Source: an uncultured Chlorobiaceae bacterium (lineage in GTDB: Bacteria; Bacteroidota; Chlorobiia; Chlorobiales; Chlorobiaceae). Taken from it: a stretch of DNA of 64,000 nt. The notes under the pieces were generated by a model, which was not told where the DNA came from, ran no database searches, and saw only the letters and a list, made by a program, of their open reading frames with translations. This document shows, piece by piece, positions 1 to 10,393 of this stretch (the first letter of the stretch is position 1; the number at the start of each line of letters is the position of its first letter). The stretch is taken from contig CAJAJL010000123.1 of the NCBI GenBank assembly GCA_903940125.1, positions 1 to 64,000 of the forward strand. Reading direction: 5' to 3'. The translations under genes were made by a program, and so were the position numbers.

Positions 1-141
1 CGAAGGAGGGGCCAACCGTAGAAAAAAGCATCTATCGCTTCAATAAGTGGTAGCAAATCATTTTGAAATGACGTAATTTAAACCCGCTGCCTGGGTGATT
101 GCTAATTTCCGAAATTGGATGATTTTTAATTTCCGACTACA
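1..141. mobile_element. Right end of a probable IS21-family insertion sequence (partial, runs off the window)
   Basis: Read from position 141 leftwards on the minus strand, the sequence begins TGTAGTCGGAAATTAAAAAT and about 22 bases later repeats the same motif as TCGGAAATTAGCAATCA. Such tandem repeats at a TG...CA terminus are typical of IS21-family ends. The element lies directly against the truncated ATPase gene and supplies that gene's stop codon. Only short stop-closed tails of reading frames are visible in bases 1-53, so I could not identify the transposase helper gene. The other end and any target-site duplication are outside the window. The boundary at 141 is inferred from the terminal CA. 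Confidence 0.5.
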
Positions 142-1243
142 TAAACACCACATCACTGATGGATAGCAACTCAACGACCTGGCTTGGCTCCTTCTTTTTC
201 AAAGTCAGCCGCTGAAGGTTTATTATGACCCTGATATCCAGAAGTTCCTTTTCAATTTTTAGCTTTTCGACATCAAGAAACTTAGATGGTGTTGCTATGA
301 TTAATGCAATCTGTCGCTGCAGTCGAGCTGAATCGTCCATGTAGTTTATGCAGAGATCATCAATTGACCTGCTCTCTTCTTTGAAAGCCTCATCGAAATA
401 CTTGTTCAAACTTTGCGCGAATGCATCTGTTGTGTTTTGTTGGCAAAATGGACATACCATCTCGTTATTGTCATAAAAAGAGCGACCTTCCCGTGCCCAG
501 TCACTGTTGCCCAATTTCTTGATCATCGCTGCAATATCAACGTCTTCCTTGCCAATCACTTTCTTCTTGAGAATGGCTGCTGATTCATGAGCAATAATAT
601 TTGTGGCGTCTATGGAGGTGACTGCTTGTTCTACGGTCGGAGTTTGACCAAAGACCGTTTCCGCTATTTTTTCGAGAACAACCAAAGACTTTCTTGTAGC
701 AGAATTGAATGCACGCTCTTTTAGAATCTTATCTTTGAATTTTTCTCTGCTTTTCCGGAACCCCTCAAAAGCAATGCCCAGTTTTGCTTTGTGCTTTGTG
801 TAAGAAGACCAGCACTTCACTCTGAATTTTTCATCGAGGGCGGCTAAATCGCCCATCTTGCCTCCACTTCCATCTTTCCCATGCAAGACAAAATGCATGT
901 ATTCGATTTTTTTTGTGATGGCATCAAGTTCACTCTTTGCAATAGCAATTTGCTTTATGCTGTCAATATTCTTTTCGCCGAGAGTAAAAATACCCTTGAG
1001 TTCTGAAGATTGGCTGAAGTTCTTTGTGACAAAATCCCTATTATAGACCATCGTCTGCAACTTCGTACCATTCCATGTAACACTGCAGGTCGGGAACCCT
1101 CCATCATCCGCAATCACTCGGGAAATCGTTGTTTTCCCTGATCCATTAGAGCCATAGAGAAAATTAAATTTGGATAAACCAGTTAAAAACTCCGGACTCT
1201 TGCTATAACTTGCAACGCCTGCTATTCGAATAGATTCGATCAT
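137..1243 (-). pseudogene. RloC/PrrC-like AAA_13 ATPase, 3' part cut off by the IS
   Basis: The N-terminal part matches the AAA_13 family, which includes the anticodon nucleases RloC and PrrC: a P-loop NGSGKTT near residue 36, then the family-typical VYNRDFV and KGIFTLGE motifs, then a charged helical region, then a CPFC pair resembling the RloC zinc hook. About 368 residues remain, whereas RloC proteins are roughly 700 or more. The second half, with Walker B and the nuclease domain, is absent. The last codon runs into a TAG belonging to the IS terminus. I chose the ATG at 1243 over the track start at 1288 because AGGA lies about ten bases upstream and the family begins there. A functional nuclease from this copy is unlikely. 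Confidence 0.65.
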
Positions 1244-1379
1244 TGATTTATTTCCTGGTTTGCGAGCCAATATTGTCGACCCGAACACAACTTATGTATC
1301 CAAAAAATAACGTATTTTATATGAAATAATAAATTATAATTAATGTATTTATAAAATTAGTTCGAAAAAACGGGCAAAT

Positions 1380-1407
1380 AAAAAGCGGATCAGTTGATCC
1401 GCTTTTT
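1380..1407 (-). terminator. Rho-independent terminator after bchL
   Basis: AAAAAGCGGATCA and TGATCCGCTTTTT form a perfect 13-bp inverted repeat with a 2-base centre, giving a GC core flanked by A and T tracts. It lies 24 bases past the bchL stop. It is symmetrical, so it could also stop transcription arriving from the left. Confidence 0.75.
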
Positions 1408-1431
1408 ATGGCTTATGGTTATATCCTTGTT

Positions 1432-2259
1432 TTACTGCCACCCGCCTACCATGGCGAAAATTTCGCGGTCGCCGATCGGGACTGGAACTGCGGCTACCGG
1501 ATTTTCCTGGATGAGGAAATCGGCAATATCGTTATAGGGAACAAGGCACTCTTCCTTGTCTGGTGTATCCTCCATGGCAAACATCGTTTTTCCTGCAAAA
1601 CGGCTCTTGCGAATCAGCTCGTGATAGGGCACTTTGGCGAGCAGGCGTGTCCCAACTTTATCGGCAAACTGGTCAAGCATGTTTGTGCCGCCACCAGTGG
1701 TGTAGTCAACCCGGTTGGCAACAATACCGGCGAGCTTGACCTTGTAGCGGACGCTTTTCTGCTGGATAGCCATGCAGAGCCTGTTTGCTGCAAAAATACT
1801 GTCAAAGTCATTCGTTGCAATAATGATGGCATAATCGGCATAGTTCAGCGGAGCGCTGAAACCGCCGCAAACCACGTCACCGAGGACATCAAAAAGAATA
1901 ACGTCATATTTATCGTAGAGGCCGAGTTCCTGGAGCAGGGTGACCGATTCGCCGACAACATAACCGCCGCATCCGCTTCCGGCTGGAGGACCACCAGCTT
2001 CAAGGCAGTCAATTCCTGCAAATCCGGTTTCGATAATATCCTCAGCTGCAAGCTCTTCATGATGAAAATCCACCTCTTCCAGAGCTTCAATAACAGTTTT
2101 CTGCAGCTTCCCGGTAATTGGAAAGGTGCTGTCATGCTTGGGATCGCATCCAATCTGCAGTACCTTGGCACCTTTTAGGGCAAGGGCAGCTGAAATATTG
2201 GCGCTTGTTGTGCTTTTTCCTATGCCGCCCTTCCCATATACGGCTAATACTAAACTCAT
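1432..2259 (-). CDS. bchL: Light-independent protochlorophyllide reductase, iron-sulfur ATP-binding protein BchL
   Basis: This is the NifH-like reductase component of DPOR, which passes electrons from ferredoxin to the BchN-BchB complex with ATP hydrolysis and so reduces ring D of protochlorophyllide in the dark. The 275-residue protein has the P-loop GKGGIGKS at residues 9-16, and Cys97 and Cys131 in the two contexts that bind the inter-subunit 4Fe-4S cluster (PPAGSGCGG and DVVCGGFS). It is the last gene of bchN-bchB-bchL, starting 34 bases after bchB ends, and is followed by a strong hairpin terminator. Length and ends match the family. Confidence 0.97.
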   Translation of the reverse strand: MSLVLAVYGKGGIGKSTTSANISAALALKGAKVLQIGCDPKHDSTFPITGKLQKTVIEALEEVDFHHEELAAEDIIETGFAGIDCLEAGGPPAGSGCGGYVVGESVTLLQELGLYDKYDVILFDVLGDVVCGGFSAPLNYADYAIIIATNDFDSIFAANRLCMAIQQKSVRYKVKLAGIVANRVDYTTGGGTNMLDQFADKVGTRLLAKVPYHELIRKSRFAGKTMFAMEDTPDKEECLVPYNDIADFLIQENPVAAVPVPIGDREIFAMVGGWQ

Positions 2260-2293
2260 AATGATTACAGAGAATATGATTGATAGAAAAACC

Positions 2294-3898
2294 TTACCCG
2301 CCGAGAGACTCTTTTGCCTTTCGGAAAACCTCTACAGTGACACTGGACTCGCCGATGCTACGGGCAAACGTTTCAGTATTCTTCCTGACCTTTTTGCGAA
2401 CAAAAAACGGCACTTTCTTAAGCATTGTTTCAGCATCATCTGTCCACTTCATCTCTCCATCTTCAGCAACAGCAACACTCTCTTTCTCAACTGCCACCGC
2501 TGGTGCAATATGCCCGTTACCGGTGGAGAGCTCTATCTCAGGCGATGCAGCATCCCCGTTCTCCTCATATTCCAGACCGGCATCACCGAAAAAGTCGATG
2601 AGGTGCTTTTCAAGACCAAGTTTACATGAAAGATAGACCCTGTCTGCAATGACATCAGATCCATCAAAACCAAAAAAAGGATAATAGCCGAGCAGATGGT
2701 TCTCGATATGGGTCGGAGGACAGATAACCATACAGGGAACATCGAGTTTACGGCAGCTGTGACGCTCCATCTGGGTACCGCAGACAAGATCGGGCATTTC
2801 ATCGTCAATGATCTTTGCTACATCCTGAAACCGGTCAGTTACAACAAGTGCGCCGGGAAGGTAACCATCCAACTCTTTACGCACCCAGTCTGCATGACGC
2901 TCCATATAGGTGCCTGCACCGATAATCTTCATCCCGAGTTCATCACGCAAAAACTTGACAATCGCAACCGTGTGGGTAGCATCGCCAAACACAAAAGCCC
3001 GTTTGTTGCTGAAACTTTCCATATCAGCCGTCCGTGCAAACCATGGAACTCCGCTTGGAGCACTCAGGCCATCAAGCGAGAATGCGCTTAGCTTCGGAAG
3101 GGTGATTGGAGAAACACCCCTTTCTGCACCCGTACGATTAAGGTTTTCGATGACAGAACGAAGCCATGCAAGAGTGGGTTCAACTCCAATCGGTGCTTCA
3201 TAGATCGCCGGCATGGCAAACGTGTCAGCAAGATACTCTGCCGCTGTTAACCCTATTTCCCGATAAGGAGCGATATTGAGCCAGGCTGCGGGCAGTTTCT
3301 TAAGATCTTCTATTCCAGCTCCCCAAGGGGCGACAACGTTGACCGTAATGCCGAGCGTCTGCAGCATGCGCCGAAGACTTGTCAGGTTGGCACGCAAATG
3401 AAAACCAAGCGAGGTAAAGCCAAGCAGATTGACTGACGGCACAGCAGTTTTCTCCTGAGATAGCGCATATCGTTTCACCAATTCAGTAAAGAGACCGTCA
3501 GCCGCCTCGTTTTCCGATACCCTGAAAGGATTAAGGGCATACACAAAAATCTTTTCCGGCGGCAACCCTGAATGTGCTGCAAGCTGATGGAGATCCTCCT
3601 GAAGAAGTGCTGTACTGCAACTCGGAGCAATGACTGTAAGATCGGGATGGTAGTGGTGATCGACCTGCTGCAGTGTTCCCGGTAGTCTTGAAACTCCCTG
3701 GGCAAGGTCTCTGCCCCGCACCACGCTGATCGACAACCCCGGAAAATCGGGAGTTCGTTCAAGCATGCTGTAGGTGGCCGTAATGTAATCGTCGCCCTGG
3801 GGCGCATGATAGACGGTGTGAACCCCTTTCATACTATTGGTGACTCGACTGATACCATGGAGGGCAGTTCCCTCATAGAGCCAGAAAGCTAAGCGCAT
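2294..3898 (-). CDS. bchB: Light-independent protochlorophyllide reductase subunit B
   Basis: This is the NifK-like subunit of the DPOR catalytic heterotetramer, which carries the substrate site with BchN. At 534 residues it is full length. The N-terminal [10 protein letters not shown] segment holds Asp36, the unusual aspartate ligand of the 4Fe-4S cluster in known BchB proteins. The nitrogenase-fold body is followed by an acidic Ala/Glu/Val-rich linker (about 435-480) and then a C-terminal helical PCP-reductase domain (about 485-532, WTDDAETML...). It lies between bchN and bchL in the same direction, with a 37-base gap after bchN. Confidence 0.97.
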   Translation of the reverse strand: MRLAFWLYEGTALHGISRVTNSMKGVHTVYHAPQGDDYITATYSMLERTPDFPGLSISVVRGRDLAQGVSRLPGTLQQVDHHYHPDLTVIAPSCSTALLQEDLHQLAAHSGLPPEKIFVYALNPFRVSENEAADGLFTELVKRYALSQEKTAVPSVNLLGFTSLGFHLRANLTSLRRMLQTLGITVNVVAPWGAGIEDLKKLPAAWLNIAPYREIGLTAAEYLADTFAMPAIYEAPIGVEPTLAWLRSVIENLNRTGAERGVSPITLPKLSAFSLDGLSAPSGVPWFARTADMESFSNKRAFVFGDATHTVAIVKFLRDELGMKIIGAGTYMERHADWVRKELDGYLPGALVVTDRFQDVAKIIDDEMPDLVCGTQMERHSCRKLDVPCMVICPPTHIENHLLGYYPFFGFDGSDVIADRVYLSCKLGLEKHLIDFFGDAGLEYEENGDAASPEIELSTGNGHIAPAVAVEKESVAVAEDGEMKWTDDAETMLKKVPFFVRKKVRKNTETFARSIGESSVTVEVFRKAKESLGG

Positions 3899-3935
3899 AC
3901 TCTGTAACGTTTGTTATTGCATTTCCTTCTGTAAA

Positions 3936-5198
3936 TTATTCAGCGCTCGGCATGACACCTTCAAGCCAAACCTCTTTGTCAAACTCAGGCAGATTGCTGC
4001 GGCGATGGAGCGGTGAAACAAACAAATTAGCGAGTGGAATGACTCCCGACCAGCTATGAATAGGCATGAGCATGAACTCCATGCTCCACTTGACAACAAA
4101 GCCATGACCGGCAAAAGGATTGGCAGTCATCAGTGACGTAACAATCAGGTCGGGCTGGATACGCTTGACATCCTCAAGCTGACGATGAAAGTTAGGCTGT
4201 TCGACAACACGGACACCGGCAAGAGCTTCAAGTTCACGAGCGTGAAATTTTTTATTGATATAGGCGCTGCTGCATTCAACAACATCGGCACCGGCACTCT
4301 TGAGAAAACGTGCAAGGGGCAGCTCCATCATGGTATCGGCGGTCAGAAAAACCTTTTTTCCCTTAAGGAGCTCTGTCTGACTGCGAATTTTCTCCCATGC
4401 AGCTTTTTCGCGGTCGCTAAGATCAATGGTGATACCAAATTCACGGGCAAGATCTTCCCAGAAAACCCTCGACCCGTCTGGACCGAAAGGAAAAAGAGAG
4501 TGAAGAACACGCGCTCCCCGTTCTCTTTCCAGCTTGACGGCAACTCTCGATAGATATGGCTGGATCGGAGCAAGAACGGTATCGGGACCGATGGCCGGCA
4601 TTTTATCAAAACGGGATTCCGGAAGAAATCCGGCAACATGAATGCCAAGCCCTTCAGCTTCCGCTCTGAGGTCATCAGCCGTTGCATCATTCACTGAACC
4701 AAGGAAAACCACACTTTTCCTGCCGGCAGGTGCTTCGGGACAGAACGGCACAAGAGCGTGCAGCACAGAATCCTCAGCCTGGGTAAAATTATAGACCAGA
4801 CCACTGGCCGGAACAAACAGCACCGGGACATCCGGCGTACTGAGATGATGGGCAAGACCCTTGAAATCAACCTTCATGACTTCGGGAGTACATGAAGAGA
4901 GAAGAAAAATCACGGATGGATTATGGTCGGCCTTGATTTCACGGATAATCTCCTCAAGTGTAGGCTCATTCTTGGAAAGATCACCTTCCTCCATAAGAGC
5001 AATACCGAAACGTGGCTTGGCAAAAATCATCATGCCGAGGGCATTCTGCAGAAAATGAGCGCATGTATGCGTGCCGAGTATAAGAAAAAAACTATCCTTG
5101 ATCTTCTGATACATCCAGCCGACACAGGCAAGACCACAAAAACTATGCGTAACGTTATCTTCCTTGATTATCTGAACATCACCGGAAACCTGCATCAT
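3936..5198 (-). CDS. bchN: Light-independent protochlorophyllide reductase subunit N
   Basis: This is the NifD-like DPOR subunit, which pairs with BchB. From the chosen start it has 420 residues, with the three cysteine cluster ligands visible as THSFCGLAC (Cys21), GTHTCAHF (Cys46) and LLSSCTPEV (Cys103). The track opens the frame at 5273, but an ATGATG pair at 5198/5195 has AGGAG nine bases upstream, and known Chlorobium BchN proteins begin at MQVSGD. It is the first bch gene here; the 115 bases upstream separate it from the MTH1187-family gene and may hold a promoter that I cannot define. Confidence 0.96.
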   Translation of the reverse strand: MMQVSGDVQIIKEDNVTHSFCGLACVGWMYQKIKDSFFLILGTHTCAHFLQNALGMMIFAKPRFGIALMEEGDLSKNEPTLEEIIREIKADHNPSVIFLLSSCTPEVMKVDFKGLAHHLSTPDVPVLFVPASGLVYNFTQAEDSVLHALVPFCPEAPAGRKSVVFLGSVNDATADDLRAEAEGLGIHVAGFLPESRFDKMPAIGPDTVLAPIQPYLSRVAVKLERERGARVLHSLFPFGPDGSRVFWEDLAREFGITIDLSDREKAAWEKIRSQTELLKGKKVFLTADTMMELPLARFLKSAGADVVECSSAYINKKFHARELEALAGVRVVEQPNFHRQLEDVKRIQPDLIVTSLMTANPFAGHGFVVKWSMEFMLMPIHSWSGVIPLANLFVSPLHRRSNLPEFDKEVWLEGVMPSAE

Positions 5199-5313
5199 GA
5201 AGTGTTTCTCCTGATAATTACTGCCTGCAACAACTCCATCAGTGATGGGGTGCAAAAGCGTTACAACGGCCAAACTTAAAGAATGTGAAGATAAAATATT
5301 TTCGCCAATCCCC

Positions 5314-5625
5314 CTACTCTGCAGAAGGGGCTATTTTCGCTTTGACGGAAGCTGTCTTTTCGCCAAGACGGACAGTACGATCCCGTCGATCATCAATTTT
5401 CATAACCGTATAGACTCGTTTTCCACCTTTACCGAACGAGTACTCGTGAAGTTTCTGTGCAAGCTCAAAAAGAAGATGGGCCGGTCCTTCAACCGTTGTG
5501 CCCATATCATGAAGCCTGAAGCTGCATCCGCTTGCGCCGAGAAGCTCCTGCAATCCAGCCACAAAACCACTCAGGCTGCCCTCTTTACTGTCGAGAGGAA
5601 TAACAGCGATATCCATCAAAGCCAT
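5314..5625 (-). CDS. MTH1187/UPF0045 family thiamine-binding-type protein
   Basis: This small 103-residue cytosolic protein has the ferredoxin-like MTH1187/UPF0045 fold signature: an opening [11 protein letters not shown] strand, a [15 protein letters not shown] segment, and a following helix with [21 protein letters not shown]. Some family members bind thiamine or its pyrimidine part, but no enzymatic reaction is assured. It starts 17 bases after purA ends, so it is probably co-transcribed with engB-purA. Its role beside purA and bch genes is unknown. Confidence 0.8.
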   Translation of the reverse strand: MALMDIAVIPLDSKEGSLSGFVAGLQELLGASGCSFRLHDMGTTVEGPAHLLFELAQKLHEYSFGKGGKRVYTVMKIDDRRDRTVRLGEKTASVKAKIAPSAE

Positions 5626-5642
5626 GGGTAAAAACTTGAAGG

Positions 5643-6947
5643 TTATCTGAAAACAGTCTCTTCCCGACCGGGGCCAACTGAAATAAAGGTAACGGGAACT
5701 TGCAGTTCATCCTCAAGGAAGGTGACATAGTTCCTGGCTTCAGGCTGCATATCAGAAAAAACACGCGACTGAGCGTTTGAAGCTTTCCAGCCTTTCAATG
5801 TGGTATAAACCGGTGTCACCCTCGAAAGGGTCTGATGATCAGTCGGAAAATCATGAATCTCCTTACCATCAAGCATATATGAAGTGCACACCTTGATTTC
5901 ATCAAACGTGTCAAGTACATCCAGCTTGGTAAGTGCAATTTCCGTAACGCCGTTGATCGTAAGTGAATAACGAAGGGCTACAAGATCTATCCAGCCACAT
6001 CTGCGCTTTCTTCCTGTTGTTGCACCGAACTCGTGCCCGATCTTGCCGAGAAGTTCCCCGGTCTCATCCAGCAGTTCAGAAGGAAACGCCCCATTGCCGA
6101 CTCTTGTCATATACGCTTTGCAGACGCCAATTACCTTGCCGATATAGTTCGGAGCAATGCCGGATCCCGTGCAGGCTCCTCCTGAGGTAGGGTTCGACGA
6201 TGTCACATAGGGATAGGTGCCATGATCGACATCAAGCAGACATCCCTGAGCGCCCTCAAGAAGCACCGTCTTTCCTTCCTGAAGCTGCTTGTTGAGAAAA
6301 AGCTGGGTATTGGTCACATAGGGATCGATAATCTTGTCGAACTCCTCGTACTCACGCACCAAAGTCTCAACATCGATCTCTTCCTTGTCATAAATATTTT
6401 TAAACAGTTTGTTCTTGGCTGCCAGGTTCTCCCTGAGCTTTTCCTGAAGCACTTCAGGGTTGAGAAGGTCAACAACCCTTATACCCTGACGGGCAAACTT
6501 GTCCTCATAGCTTGGCCCGATACCTCGACCGGTCGTCCCGATCTTCTGATCGCCCTGAGCAGTTTCGTGCAATGAATCAAGCCGCTTATGGTACGGCATG
6601 ATGAGGTGGGCATTGTGGCTGATAAAAAGTCTGCCAGTGACCTCAAAACCAAGTTCCTCGACTTTTTTAATTTCATCAAGCAGTGCGGCAGGATCAATAA
6701 CAACACCATTGCCGATCACACAAACACATCCTTTATGAAAGATTCCGGAAGGAATAAGGTGCAGAACAACGGTTTTATTATCAAAACAGATAGTATGGCC
6801 TGCATTTGCCCCGCCTTGATAACGGACAACAATATCGTACTTGTCCGAAAGGTAATCAACGAGTTTTCCTTTGCCTTCATCACCGAACTGAGTACCAACA
6901 ATAACAGTTGCAGACTGTGTCGGTGTCCTGAATTTTTTTGATTCCAC
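5643..6947 (-). CDS. purA: Adenylosuccinate synthetase
   Basis: The enzyme joins IMP and aspartate with GTP to give adenylosuccinate, the first committed step to AMP. GTQFGDEGKGK near residues 18-28, GGANAGHT, TTGRGIGPSYEDK, EGAQG and TTGRKRRCGW are all present. The track frame opens at 6998 with a hydrophobic stretch inside engB. Family proteins begin just before the RTPTQSATV segment, so I place the start at the GTG at 6947 (434 residues). No strong ribosome-binding site is visible, so the start is the least sure part. It lies 13 bases behind engB, probably in one operon. Confidence 0.93.
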   Translation of the reverse strand: MESKKFRTPTQSATVIVGTQFGDEGKGKLVDYLSDKYDIVVRYQGGANAGHTICFDNKTVVLHLIPSGIFHKGCVCVIGNGVVIDPAALLDEIKKVEELGFEVTGRLFISHNAHLIMPYHKRLDSLHETAQGDQKIGTTGRGIGPSYEDKFARQGIRVVDLLNPEVLQEKLRENLAAKNKLFKNIYDKEEIDVETLVREYEEFDKIIDPYVTNTQLFLNKQLQEGKTVLLEGAQGCLLDVDHGTYPYVTSSNPTSGGACTGSGIAPNYIGKVIGVCKAYMTRVGNGAFPSELLDETGELLGKIGHEFGATTGRKRRCGWIDLVALRYSLTINGVTEIALTKLDVLDTFDEIKVCTSYMLDGKEIHDFPTDHQTLSRVTPVYTTLKGWKASNAQSRVFSDMQPEARNYVTFLEDELQVPVTFISVGPGREETVFR

Positions 6948-6960
6948 GACGATTGTTTTT

Positions 6961-7539
6961 TTAACAAATATAATGATCAAAATGAGCCAGAAGCTCACTC
7001 TTTCCCTTGCCGGAAAACGATGAATAATTTACAATAAATTTGGCTTTCACCGCGCAACTTTCCATGACTCGTCTTGTCTGTACTTTCTCTTTTTGTTTCA
7101 GCTTGTCGTACTTTGTCAGAACAATACCATAAGGCTTTTCATGAAACTCCAGAAAATCTATCATCGCCCTGTCGGAGTGCATGGCCGGATGGCGGGAATC
7201 GAGAAGAAGTACAATAAGAGAAATACTGCGACGGTGTTCAATATACGAGGTCAGCAGATTGCCCCATGCAGCTTTCTGTTCATGCCCGACAGCCGCATAA
7301 CCGTAACCGGGAAGATCAACAAAATAAAACTGCCTGTTAATAAAAAAATAGTTGATCAGTCTTGTTTTTCCGGGAGTTGAACTTGTTTTGGCAAGACCTT
7401 TAAGTTCAGTAAGTGAATTAAGCAAAGTTGATTTGCCGACATTGGATCTTCCTGAAAAAACTATTTCAGGAGCTGAACCTTCCGGAAGACCTGAAAGTGA
7501 GGAGGCACTGATGTGAAAAACAGCAGAAGTAATCTTCAT
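6961..7539 (-). CDS. engB: Ribosome biogenesis GTP-binding protein EngB (YihA/YsxC)
   Basis: This is a small GTPase needed for late assembly of the large ribosomal subunit. At 192 residues it is of family length, with G1 GRSNVGKS (30-37), the switch region TSSTPGKT, G3 DLPGYGY (from 75), G4 TKYDK and a late NYSSFSGKG segment. It is the first gene of the minus-strand group running to bchL. Its start faces cysS across a 132-base divergent intergenic region. Confidence 0.95.
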   Translation of the reverse strand: MKITSAVFHISASSLSGLPEGSAPEIVFSGRSNVGKSTLLNSLTELKGLAKTSSTPGKTRLINYFFINRQFYFVDLPGYGYAAVGHEQKAAWGNLLTSYIEHRRSISLIVLLLDSRHPAMHSDRAMIDFLEFHEKPYGIVLTKYDKLKQKEKVQTRRVMESCAVKAKFIVNYSSFSGKGKSELLAHFDHYIC

Positions 7540-7671
7540 ACAAATAAAAAGCGGCCGGACAAAAAAGAGCTTTAAAAAAGCAAGCTAAAAACCTTGCGTT
7601 AAAAACCCAAATGTTTAACTTTCATCCGGCTTTTTACGCATTACACCTACAAAAAGGAAGAACAGCAGAAG

Positions 7672-9126
7672 ATGTCACTTTTCATATACAATTCCCTCAA
7701 GAGAGCAAAAGAAAAGTTTGAACCCCTGCATCCGGGGATGGTGAGCATCTATGTTTGCGGTCCTACCGTTTACGGGCACGCCCATCTCGGCCATGCAAAA
7801 AGCTATGTATCATTTGACGTGGTTGTCCGCTGGCTGCGGCATTCGGGGTACCATGTAAAGTATGTGCAGAACATTACCGACGTGGGCCACTTGACCGACG
7901 ATGCTGATGAAGGTGAGGATAAAATATCAAAACAGGCGCGCCTTGAAAAAACAGATCCTATGGAAATTTCCCAGTTCTATACCCGAAGTTTCTATGAAGA
8001 CATGGACCGGCTCAACGTCCTGCGCGCCAATATAGCCCCTGCTGCCACCGCTCACATTCCAGAACAGATTGCGCTTGTTGAACGGTTACTGGCTACCGGG
8101 CATGCCTATGAAGTCAATGGAAATGTCTATTTCTCTGTTGAGTCTTTTCCTGGATATGGAAAGCTTTCAGGACGAACCGATCAGGAGGCTTTACAGTCAG
8201 GAATAAGAGTTGAAATGCGCTCTGAAAAACATCATCCGTCTGATTTTGCACTGTGGAAAAAGGCAGAGGAAGGGCATCTCATGAAATGGAATTCTCCATG
8301 GAGTATCGGCTATCCCGGATGGCATCTGGAGTGTTCGGCGATGTCTATGAAATATCTTGGTGAGACCATCGACATTCACGGCGGAGGCATGGAAAACAAG
8401 TTCCCCCACCATGACTGTGAAATCGCCCAGTCGGAATCGGTAACAGGAAAACCATACGTCAGATTCTGGATGCACAACAACATGGTGACGGTCAATGGTA
8501 TCAAAATGGGCAAATCGCTGAAAAACTCTATCAATCTCAAAGACCTCTTCAAAGAGACAGATCCTCTGGTCATCCGATTTTTTATCCTTCAATCGCACTA
8601 CCGCTCGCAACTCGATTATTCCGAATCTGCTATAAAAGCATCAACAACTGGACTCGAAAAACTCCACGAAACCCGGCGGAGGCTTCGGAACCAGAAACCC
8701 GGGACGGCAGGGTTTGACGTTGAGCCGTTTCTTAAGCGCTTTACTGATGCAATGGATGATGATTTCAATACGCCAGTGGCTGTAGCTGTACTTTTTGACC
8801 TTTCAAAAGCCGTTAATGCCGCCCTTGATCGCAGCGAAGGTATCTCGGAAGAGTCCCGGCAGCAGAGTGAAGCTTTTCTTCATACAGCAGGAACAGAGAT
8901 TCTTGGAATTTTAAACAAGAGCGAACAAGCTTTCGACAATAATAATCTGCAGATCGGCAAAAAGATTGACGGAATTATGGAAATTCTTCTCGAAATGCGA
9001 ACTCAAGCCAGAAATAACAAGGATTTTGCACTCAGTGATAAAATCCGGGACAGGCTTCTTGGTGTCGGTATTGAAATCAAGGATACAAAAGATGGTGTAA
9101 GCTGGTCAACGAAATCAGGGACTTAA
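7672..9126 (+). CDS. cysS: Cysteinyl-tRNA synthetase
   Basis: This class I aminoacyl-tRNA synthetase charges tRNA-Cys. The 484-residue protein shows CGPTVYGHAHLGH near the start (Cys29 as zinc ligand, HLGH as the HIGH motif), WHLECSAMS and HGGGMENKFPHHDCE as further zinc and active-site segments, and KMGKSL near residue 280 as the KMSKS variant. AAGGAAG lies upstream of the ATG. It overlaps the tail of the convergent manC-like gene by four bases. I saw no T-box leader. Confidence 0.97.
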   Translation: MSLFIYNSLKRAKEKFEPLHPGMVSIYVCGPTVYGHAHLGHAKSYVSFDVVVRWLRHSGYHVKYVQNITDVGHLTDDADEGEDKISKQARLEKTDPMEISQFYTRSFYEDMDRLNVLRANIAPAATAHIPEQIALVERLLATGHAYEVNGNVYFSVESFPGYGKLSGRTDQEALQSGIRVEMRSEKHHPSDFALWKKAEEGHLMKWNSPWSIGYPGWHLECSAMSMKYLGETIDIHGGGMENKFPHHDCEIAQSESVTGKPYVRFWMHNNMVTVNGIKMGKSLKNSINLKDLFKETDPLVIRFFILQSHYRSQLDYSESAIKASTTGLEKLHETRRRLRNQKPGTAGFDVEPFLKRFTDAMDDDFNTPVAVAVLFDLSKAVNAALDRSEGISEESRQQSEAFLHTAGTEILGILNKSEQAFDNNNLQIGKKIDGIMEILLEMRTQARNNKDFALSDKIRDRLLGVGIEIKDTKDGVSWSTKSGT

Positions 9127-10244
9127 AGGTATTCATCAAGCTCATCGCGACGAAGAATATCAACAGCCTCTCCCACCCTTTGGGATTCACCTTTATTGCA
9201 AATAAGCAGGGCATCATCGGTCTCGATGATGATGACGTCCCGTATTCCTATCGTGCATACAACCTTGCCAACCGGCTTTCTGACAAAAACATTCTCACAA
9301 TCAATCTGCACCAGCCGATCGTCGGGCAGTTCCTCAGCAATGAGACTCCGTCTCCCTGCAACTTTCACTACCTCATCCCAGGATCCAAGATCAGTCCACC
9401 CGAATTCTCCCGTTAACACAAAAACCGGATCAGCCTTTTCCATAATACCGTAGTCAATAGAAATCGGGTGAATCCAGGAATAAACATCTTCTATTACCTT
9501 TTGTTCTTTTTCCGTCCCCAGAGTCTCATAAATAGTAAGCAGATCTTTGTATAAATCAGGCATTGATCGTTCAAACTCTCTGGATATTGCATCAATGTGC
9601 CAGATAAAAACTCCGCTGTTCCAATAAAAATCCCTGCTTTCTATAAACTCGACTGCTGTGGTAACGTCCGGCTTTTCAGCAAATGCCTTTACTCTGAAAA
9701 GTAGAAAATCACATCCGGCTGTAAATGCCAGTGGGATAGAAAGCTGCTCATCAACCTGAATATAACCATAATCAGTTTCCGGTCTGTCAGGCTTGATGCC
9801 GATTGTAACCAGACCTTTTTTAGCTGAAGCAATTTCAATTCCGGCCTCAACAATATTAATAAATGCCTGATCATCAAGGACAAGATGATCGGCAGGAAGA
9901 ACTATGGTTACAGCATCCGGATCTCTTTTTTTAATATGTGCTGTTGCAAGAGCTATGCAGGGCGCTGTATTACGGCTTGAGGGCTCTACAATAATATTCT
10001 CAGGGCTGAATTTTCCGAGTGAAGCAGCAATTTGCCTTCGTCCAGCTTCATTGGTAATAATAATAATATTGTCTTCATTAACGGTGCCGCTGATCCTTTG
10101 TACCGTTCTGGCAATCATTGTGCCTTCGTCAAACAGATCCAGAAACTGTTTTGGAATTTTTCTTCTTGAAACAGGCCATAGCTGCTTACCTATTCCACCA
10201 GCCATGATAAGCGCATAAACATGCTTGCTCACACCATTACCCAT
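9123..10244 (-). CDS. Mannose-1-phosphate guanylyltransferase-like nucleotidyltransferase
   Basis: It is predicted to make GDP-mannose from mannose-1-phosphate and GTP, a precursor for surface sugars. The 373-residue protein has only the nucleotidyltransferase domain (no ManA-type isomerase fusion), with LPADH, TDYGYI, FAEKPD and NSGVFIW segments. The nucleotide-binding loop reads AGGIGKQLWPVSR, where the family usually has GGxGTRLWP, so the conserved Thr-Arg is Lys-Gln here. It is transcribed divergently from rsmG. The polysaccharide operon at 31-39 kb could use its product, but that is inference. Confidence 0.85.
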   Translation of the reverse strand: MGNGVSKHVYALIMAGGIGKQLWPVSRRKIPKQFLDLFDEGTMIARTVQRISGTVNEDNIIIITNEAGRRQIAASLGKFSPENIIVEPSSRNTAPCIALATAHIKKRDPDAVTIVLPADHLVLDDQAFINIVEAGIEIASAKKGLVTIGIKPDRPETDYGYIQVDEQLSIPLAFTAGCDFLLFRVKAFAEKPDVTTAVEFIESRDFYWNSGVFIWHIDAISREFERSMPDLYKDLLTIYETLGTEKEQKVIEDVYSWIHPISIDYGIMEKADPVFVLTGEFGWTDLGSWDEVVKVAGRRSLIAEELPDDRLVQIDCENVFVRKPVGKVVCTIGIRDVIIIETDDALLICNKGESQRVGEAVDILRRDELDEYL

Positions 10245-10393
10245 AACCCTGTATCTATTGTCCTTTTTTTCTGAAACAGTATAACTTTTACCATTCCGTT
10301 CATCCTTAATTTACGCAAATATCAAAGCCAATTTGTCATTCATCTTAAAATGTCGTTTTTTGCGGTAAACAACTGAACAGAAGGATTGAAGGC

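Noticed and set aside
1408-2178. 256-residue plus-strand ORF antisense to bchL
   Set aside because: It is the reverse-strand shadow of a clear BchL with all cluster and ATP-binding motifs; the translation shows no recognisable domain.
7540-7671. T-box or other leader control ahead of cysS
   Set aside because: I looked for a T-box consensus and terminator pair and found only an imperfect repeat (AAAAAGCGGCCGGA with TCCGGCTTTTT) that lacks the other elements.
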